From the NCBI GenBank assembly GCA_020252865.1, contig JADCCH010000177.1, forward strand, positions 1 through 8,152: DNA of 8,152 nt, read 5' to 3'. The notes under the pieces were generated by a model that was given only the letters and a program-made list of their open reading frames with translations, did not search any database and had not been told where the DNA came from. Shown in pieces: positions 6,301-8,152 of the stretch. Made by a program: the position numbers and the translations under genes. How positions within the stretch are numbered: the stretch's first letter is position 1; each line of letters begins with the position of its first letter. The stretch comes from Methylobacterium sp. (lineage in GTDB: Bacteria; Pseudomonadota; Alphaproteobacteria; Rhizobiales; Beijerinckiaceae).

Positions 6301-6606
6301 CCGGCAGAGAGTGCGCCGACCGGAAGCGGCGAAGTGCCGCGCCGCCACGATGACCAGCGCCGCGACCGGCGCGAGACGTTCGAGAAATTCGGCAAGCGCG
6401 AGGATCGTCCGCAGGGCGATCGCGGCAAAAAGCCCTTCCACAAGGGGGGCCGCCCGGATCGCGAGAACCGCGAGCGCGGGCCGGAGCACCGCGTCTTCGC
6501 GACCAGCGGACCGCAGCCTGGCCGCAAGGGCGAGAAGGCGGCGGATCCGGATTCGCCTTTCGCGAAGCTCGCTGCCCTCAAGGCCCAGCTCGAAGGCAAG
6601 AATTGA
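3382..6606 (+). CDS. SUV3/MgpS-like ATP-dependent RNA helicase with charged C-terminal tail
   Basis: A helicase of the SUV3-like family, 1074 residues from the chosen start. Walker A is GPTNTGKTH (24-32), motif II is DEVQ (106-109, the DEIQ-type box of this family), motif V is in ATDAIGMGLNLEI, and motif VI is QVAGRAGR (269-276). QLPDYRK (378-384) and WSYCANRPDWL (439-449) are typical of the part after the helicase core. These enzymes unwind RNA or RNA-DNA duplexes using ATP, and mitochondrial SUV3 works in RNA decay. From residue 842 the protein is low-complexity: acidic and Ala/Pro-rich to 913, then PVEVWR (914-919), an Arg/Gly-rich basic stretch, and a final DPDSPFAKLAALKAQLEGKN (1055-1074). 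The GTG at 3382 is preferred because GGAGA lies seven bases upstream and homology begins soon after it. A longer GTG start at 3268 would add 38 unconvincing residues. Probably forms an operon with the S4 gene. Confidence 0.88.
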   Translation: MTRPPSPAQSGPVGSGRGVTAVLGPTNTGKTHLAIERMLGHDSGLIGLPLRLLAREVYHRLVERAGVHAVALVTGEEKIKPPNPRYWVSTVEAMPRDLVVSFVAIDEVQLIADADRGHVFTDAVLNRRGRSETMLLGAGTARALIERLLPGVQIATRPRLSKLTFAGEKKITRLPARSAVIAFSAEEVYAIAELVRRQRGGAAVVMGSLSPRTRNAQVAMFQAGEVDHIVATDAIGMGLNLEIGHVAFASDRKFDGKRHRRLTPAEMAQVAGRAGRAQEDGTFGTTGRCAPFEEELVEAIEEHRFDPLPFAWWRNGVLDFTSLEKLEASLSRNSAQIDLIRAGKSEDEVTLDIASGRPGVRSLASTRDGVRRLWDLCQLPDYRKVSPNIHADLVVSLYEPIMRKGAIDSDWFAREIRACDRLDGDIDTLAWRLAHMRTWSYCANRPDWLADPAHWQNVTRALEDRLSDALHEKLMQRFVDRRTSVLMRRLKENAIMEADVSPTGEVIVAGQNIGRLAGFRFTPDPSAEGQEAKALRAAASKALAGEIEARATRLSTANDDQITLSLDGIIRFIGEPIAVLQAGARALEPRFLLLADEELAGLHREMAETRLGLWLKAQVQKHLGPLFALESGEGATGLARGIAFRLAENLGVLDRNAVSNDVRALDQNARGELRKLGVRFGAHHLFLPVLMKPGPRSLAAQLHVLFTGGDDSGLKDVSHLAYSGRTSIPVDPAIPAELYRIAGYRVAGPRAIRIDILERLADLIRPAITYRPGVSEGEPPAGAADGDAFVVTGAMTSLVGAAGADFAEVLKGLGYRSETRQGPAITVPIKRAVVAPMEPFKPAEPASGGEGMTEAVEADAPGIVQAEPEAAPAEVEAPAEAPEEVAPEPASEAIEAPAAAAPADETAAPVLPIPVEVWRMARGERPQHRGDRRPNRANRTGQQAEGAAGERSGEQRRGPPPWKRGPKPGEQPRPAESAPTGSGEVPRRHDDQRRDRRETFEKFGKREDRPQGDRGKKPFHKGGRPDRENRERGPEHRVFATSGPQPGRKGEKAADPDSPFAKLAALKAQLEGKN

Positions 6607-6612
6607 GGCCGC

Positions 6613-6948
6613 ATGGCGCGAAAGCGGGACAAAGCCGAACCTCCGGGCTCATTGCTTCCCGCGCGCCAGCGCATCGATCTTTTCCTCTGGCATGCGCGCT
6701 TCCTGCGCACCCGTTCGGCGGCGGCTGAACTGGTGCGAAAAGGCCATGCCCGCGTGAATGCCCTGCGCGTGACGCAACCCGGCTATTCGTTGAAGCCTGG
6801 CGATGTTCTAACCCTCGCGCTGCCCGGTCGCACTTGGATCGTGCGGGTCGACGCCTTTTCCGAGCGTCGCGGCTCGGCGGAGGATGGCCTTGCCCTCTAC
6901 AGCCGGCTCGATGGCGCGCAACCGGGAACGGAAATCGGCCAAATCTGA
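6613..6948 (+). CDS. S4-domain RNA-binding protein (Hsp15-like)
   Basis: A 111-residue basic protein with one S4 RNA-binding domain at about residues 18-70, starting RQRIDLFLWHARFLRTRSAA and including KGHARVN and LKPGDVLTL. The order and spacing match Hsp15/HslR, which in E. coli binds stalled 50S subunits carrying peptidyl-tRNA; this protein lacks the long basic C-terminal extension of the E. coli form. A role in ribosome or RNA handling is therefore likely but the exact target is not known. The ATG lies six bases after the helicase stop, and the GAGG ribosome-binding site (6605-6608) overlaps that stop, which indicates one operon and probably coupled translation with the helicase. Confidence 0.85.
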   Translation: MARKRDKAEPPGSLLPARQRIDLFLWHARFLRTRSAAAELVRKGHARVNALRVTQPGYSLKPGDVLTLALPGRTWIVRVDAFSERRGSAEDGLALYSRLDGAQPGTEIGQI

Positions 6949-7078
6949 ATCGTGTCTTGGCGGGCGGGCTTTGATCGGCAGGCACTTGCCCCGAACGCCA
7001 TTCGGCATTAGCGAAGCAGAAAGCGCCTCGAATGTTTCACCCGGGCCTTGAACCCGCGGTTCCTCACGGAGAACGATG

Positions 7079-7417
7079 ATGACCTATGTCGTCACCGAAA
7101 ATTGCATCAAGTGCAAATACATGGATTGCGTGGAAGTCTGCCCGGTGGATTGCTTCTACGAGGGCGAGAACATGCTCGTGATCCATCCCGATGAGTGCAT
7201 CGATTGCGGCGTTTGTGAACCGGAATGCCCGGCGGAGGCCATCAAGCCGGATACCGAGCCGGGCCTCGAGAGCTGGCTGAAGCTCAATTCCGAATATGCA
7301 AGCCAATGGCCGAACATCACTATCAAGCGCGAGGCGCCGGGTGATGCGAAGGAATGGGACGGCAAGCCCGGCAAGTTCGAGGCGCATTTCTCGCCGAAAC
7401 CCGGCGAGGGCGATTGA
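7079..7417 (+). CDS. fdxA: 7Fe ferredoxin FdxA ([3Fe-4S] plus [4Fe-4S])
   Basis: A 112-residue ferredoxin closely similar to Azotobacter ferredoxin I. After removal of Met the cysteines lie at 8, 11, 16, 20, 24, 39, 42, 45 and 49, the same as in that protein. By that comparison C8, C16 and C49 hold the [3Fe-4S] cluster and C20, C39, C42 and C45 the [4Fe-4S] cluster, with C11 and C24 free. The protein is a low-potential electron carrier in the cytoplasm; its partner cannot be read from the neighbours. Two ATGs are adjacent (7076 and 7079). I chose 7079 because GGAG (7068-7071) is then seven bases away and the protein starts MTYVVTENC as in relatives. The 130 bases before the gene contain a small hairpin CCGAA/TTCGG (6991-7005) but no convincing promoter. 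Confidence 0.93.
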   Translation: MTYVVTENCIKCKYMDCVEVCPVDCFYEGENMLVIHPDECIDCGVCEPECPAEAIKPDTEPGLESWLKLNSEYASQWPNITIKREAPGDAKEWDGKPGKFEAHFSPKPGEGD

Positions 7418-7422
7418 AGCTG

Positions 7423-7430
7423 TTAACCAT
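7423..7430. promoter_or_regulatory. Second TTAACCAT motif, after fdxA
   Basis: The same CtrA-half-site-like octamer found at 2994-3001 occurs six bases after the fdxA stop, about 35 bases before the predicted carD -35 box. It is a motif match only; the full TTAA-N7-TTAA form is absent. Confidence 0.3.
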
Positions 7431-7439
7431 TCGCCTTAG

Positions 7440-7483
7440 CGGGGGAACGGTAGCGAGCACTTCCTTTGATTTTCCCCGTTTTT
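7440..7483 (+). terminator. Possible intrinsic terminator of fdxA
   Basis: CGGGGGAA (7440-7447) pairs with TTTCCCCG (7471-7478), with one G-T pair, and is followed at once by five T residues (7479-7483). The stem and T tract look like an intrinsic terminator 22 bases after the fdxA stop. The 23-base loop is longer than usual. The right arm overlaps the predicted -35 box of carD by one base, so termination of fdxA and initiation of carD would share DNA. Confidence 0.45.
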
Positions 7484-7494
7484 CGTGCTAGAGT
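7466..7494 (+). promoter_or_regulatory. Predicted sigma-70-type promoter of carD
   Basis: TTGATT (7466-7471) and TAGAGT (7489-7494) are 17 bases apart and each matches four of six consensus positions. Transcription would start near 7501 and leave an untranslated leader of about 245 bases. The match is moderate, but the spacing is ideal and the pair lies in the most A+T-rich part of the spacer. Confidence 0.45.
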
Positions 7495-7746
7495 TTCTTA
7501 ACAGTCGAATTCGGTGGCATTTTCTTTGCGCCTTCTTCTTTCACATTGAACGGGTTTATCCGGCTCCAGCGTTCTTCGGGCGTTTGGGTCGGCTTTCTGT
7601 TTTGTGGAGAGGCGCAGCCTCGATTGGGTCTGTTGAGCCCTCGGCTCCGGGATTACTGGTCCTGGGCCAGTCTTTGGTTTCGCGTGCGTCAGGCACGCCA
7701 TTCTCGCTCGCATCGCGAAAGCGGCGCGCGGCGAAAAGAGGATGAA
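7495..7746 (+). promoter_or_regulatory. Long leader of carD with several small hairpins
   Basis: This is the main part of the 329-base spacer 7418-7746. The first half is T-rich and less G+C-rich than the genes. The second half can form a series of small stems: GAGCC/GGCTC (7635-7647), ACTGGTC/GGCCAGT (7655-7671, one G-U pair), GCGTGC/GCACGC (7682-7698) and TCGC/GCGA (7708-7718). The ribosome-binding site of carD (GAGG, 7738-7741) follows them. An open frame from GTG 7485 to 7745 runs through the region, but it starts inside the predicted -10 area and has no family resemblance, so I do not call it a gene. A regulated leader is possible but unproven. Confidence 0.35.
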
Positions 7747-8152
7747 ATGAGCACCAAGAAGACGACGCAGCGGGATGTGTTCAACCCGGGTGAATTCATC
7801 GTCTATCCGGCCCATGGCGTGGGCCAGGTGACGGCGATCGAAGAGCAGGAGATCGCGGGCTTCAAGCTCGAACTGTTCGTGGTGAACTTCACGAAAGAGA
7901 AGATGACCCTTCGCGTTCCGGTGGCGAAAGCCGCGAGCGTGGGCATGCGCAAGCTTTCCGAAAGCTCGGCCATTTCCAAGGCGCTGGACGTTCTCACCGG
8001 TCGCGCGCGCATCAAGCGCACGATGTGGAGCCGCCGCGCCCAGGAATACGAAGCAAAGATCAATTCGGGTGATCTCATCGCGGTTGCCGAAGTCGTGCGC
8101 GACCTCTATCGCTCGGAAGCTCAGCCGGAGCAGTCCTATTCGGAGCGCCAGC
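7747..8152 (+). CDS. carD: CarD/CdnL family RNA polymerase-binding regulator (partial)
   Basis: The gene starts at ATG 7747, five bases after GAGG, and runs off the window after 135 complete codons; relatives are roughly 170 residues, so the C-terminus is missing. The N-terminus has the CarD domain signature FNPGEFIVYPAHGVGQV (residues 12-28) and the strand-rich part that contacts the RNA polymerase beta subunit. A helical part follows from about residue 70, including TMWSRRAQEYEAK, which in the family contacts DNA at the upstream edge of the melted promoter. CarD/CdnL stabilises open complexes, notably at ribosomal RNA and other growth-related promoters; in Caulobacter CdnL supports normal growth. 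The gene is preceded by a long leader with its own predicted promoter, so it is likely transcribed apart from fdxA. Confidence 0.93.
   Translation, partial: MSTKKTTQRDVFNPGEFIVYPAHGVGQVTAIEEQEIAGFKLELFVVNFTKEKMTLRVPVAKAASVGMRKLSESSAISKALDVLTGRARIKRTMWSRRAQEYEAKINSGDLIAVAEVVRDLYRSEAQPEQSYSERQ

Noticed and set aside
4765..6489. 574-codon open frame on the minus strand
   Set aside because: It lies wholly antisense to the helicase, is Arg/Ala/Leu-rich without family features, and is a common shadow of G+C-rich coding DNA.
6977..7005. Small inverted repeats between the S4 gene and fdxA as a terminator
   Set aside because: Stems are only four to five bases and no T tract follows.
7033..7048. TGTTTCAC before fdxA as a parS site
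   Set aside because: Only the left half matches; the right half agrees at two of eight positions.
7485..7745. 86-codon open frame ending just before carD
   Set aside because: Its GTG lies in the predicted carD promoter, no ribosome-binding site precedes it, and the protein is not family-like. A leader peptide role is possible but unsupported.

Overview
The window is high-G+C chromosomal DNA, most likely from an alphaproteobacterium of the order Hyphomicrobiales (Rhizobiales). The evidence is the gene set: aerobic cobaltochelatase CobT, an alphaproteobacterial-type L28, a DUF3108 protein, a SUV3-like helicase with a long charged tail, an S4 protein, a 7Fe ferredoxin FdxA and CarD/CdnL. From memory this order resembles a housekeeping block in that group. 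I see no transposase, integrase, phage gene, CRISPR array, tRNA or rRNA. Genus assignment is not possible by eye.

Layout. Positions 1-1273 (+) hold the 3' end of cobT, then a Tat-exported phytase-like/esterase-like protein whose ATG overlaps the cobT stop by one base. rpmB (1327-1611, minus) converges on them. It has its own terminator (1279-1300) and a good sigma-70-type promoter (1720-1748). A 310-base divergent spacer follows, with two overlapping G+C-rich inverted repeats that could form alternative hairpins. Next is an exported DUF3108 protein (1922-2731). A 650-base gene-free stretch (2732-3381) precedes the helicase (3382-6606), which is followed six bases later by a small S4 protein (6613-6948). 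Then come fdxA (7079-7417), a 329-base spacer with a possible terminator, promoter and long leader, and carD (from 7747, cut by the window end).

How the genes relate. Most products are housekeeping: cobalamin synthesis (CobT), translation (L28, S4 protein), RNA processing (helicase), electron transfer (FdxA) and control of RNA polymerase at growth-related promoters (CarD). The helicase and S4 genes are probably co-transcribed. fdxA and carD each have enough upstream space for their own promoters.

The feature most worth a second look is not a gene. The spacer upstream of the helicase holds 15 GANTC sites (the CcrM methylation target of Alphaproteobacteria) in 358 bases, 12 of them in 195 bases. 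I found about nine in the rest of the window. The spacings of the 12 fall close to whole turns of the DNA helix (10, 12, 20, 12, 10, 30, 33, 10, 8, 11, 34). Just upstream lie a CtrA-half-site-like TTAACCAT, a parS-like half site and a TTGACA. I propose a methylation-sensitive chromosomal control element, possibly comparable in logic to the GATC clusters read by SeqA in E. coli. This is inference and has not been tested.
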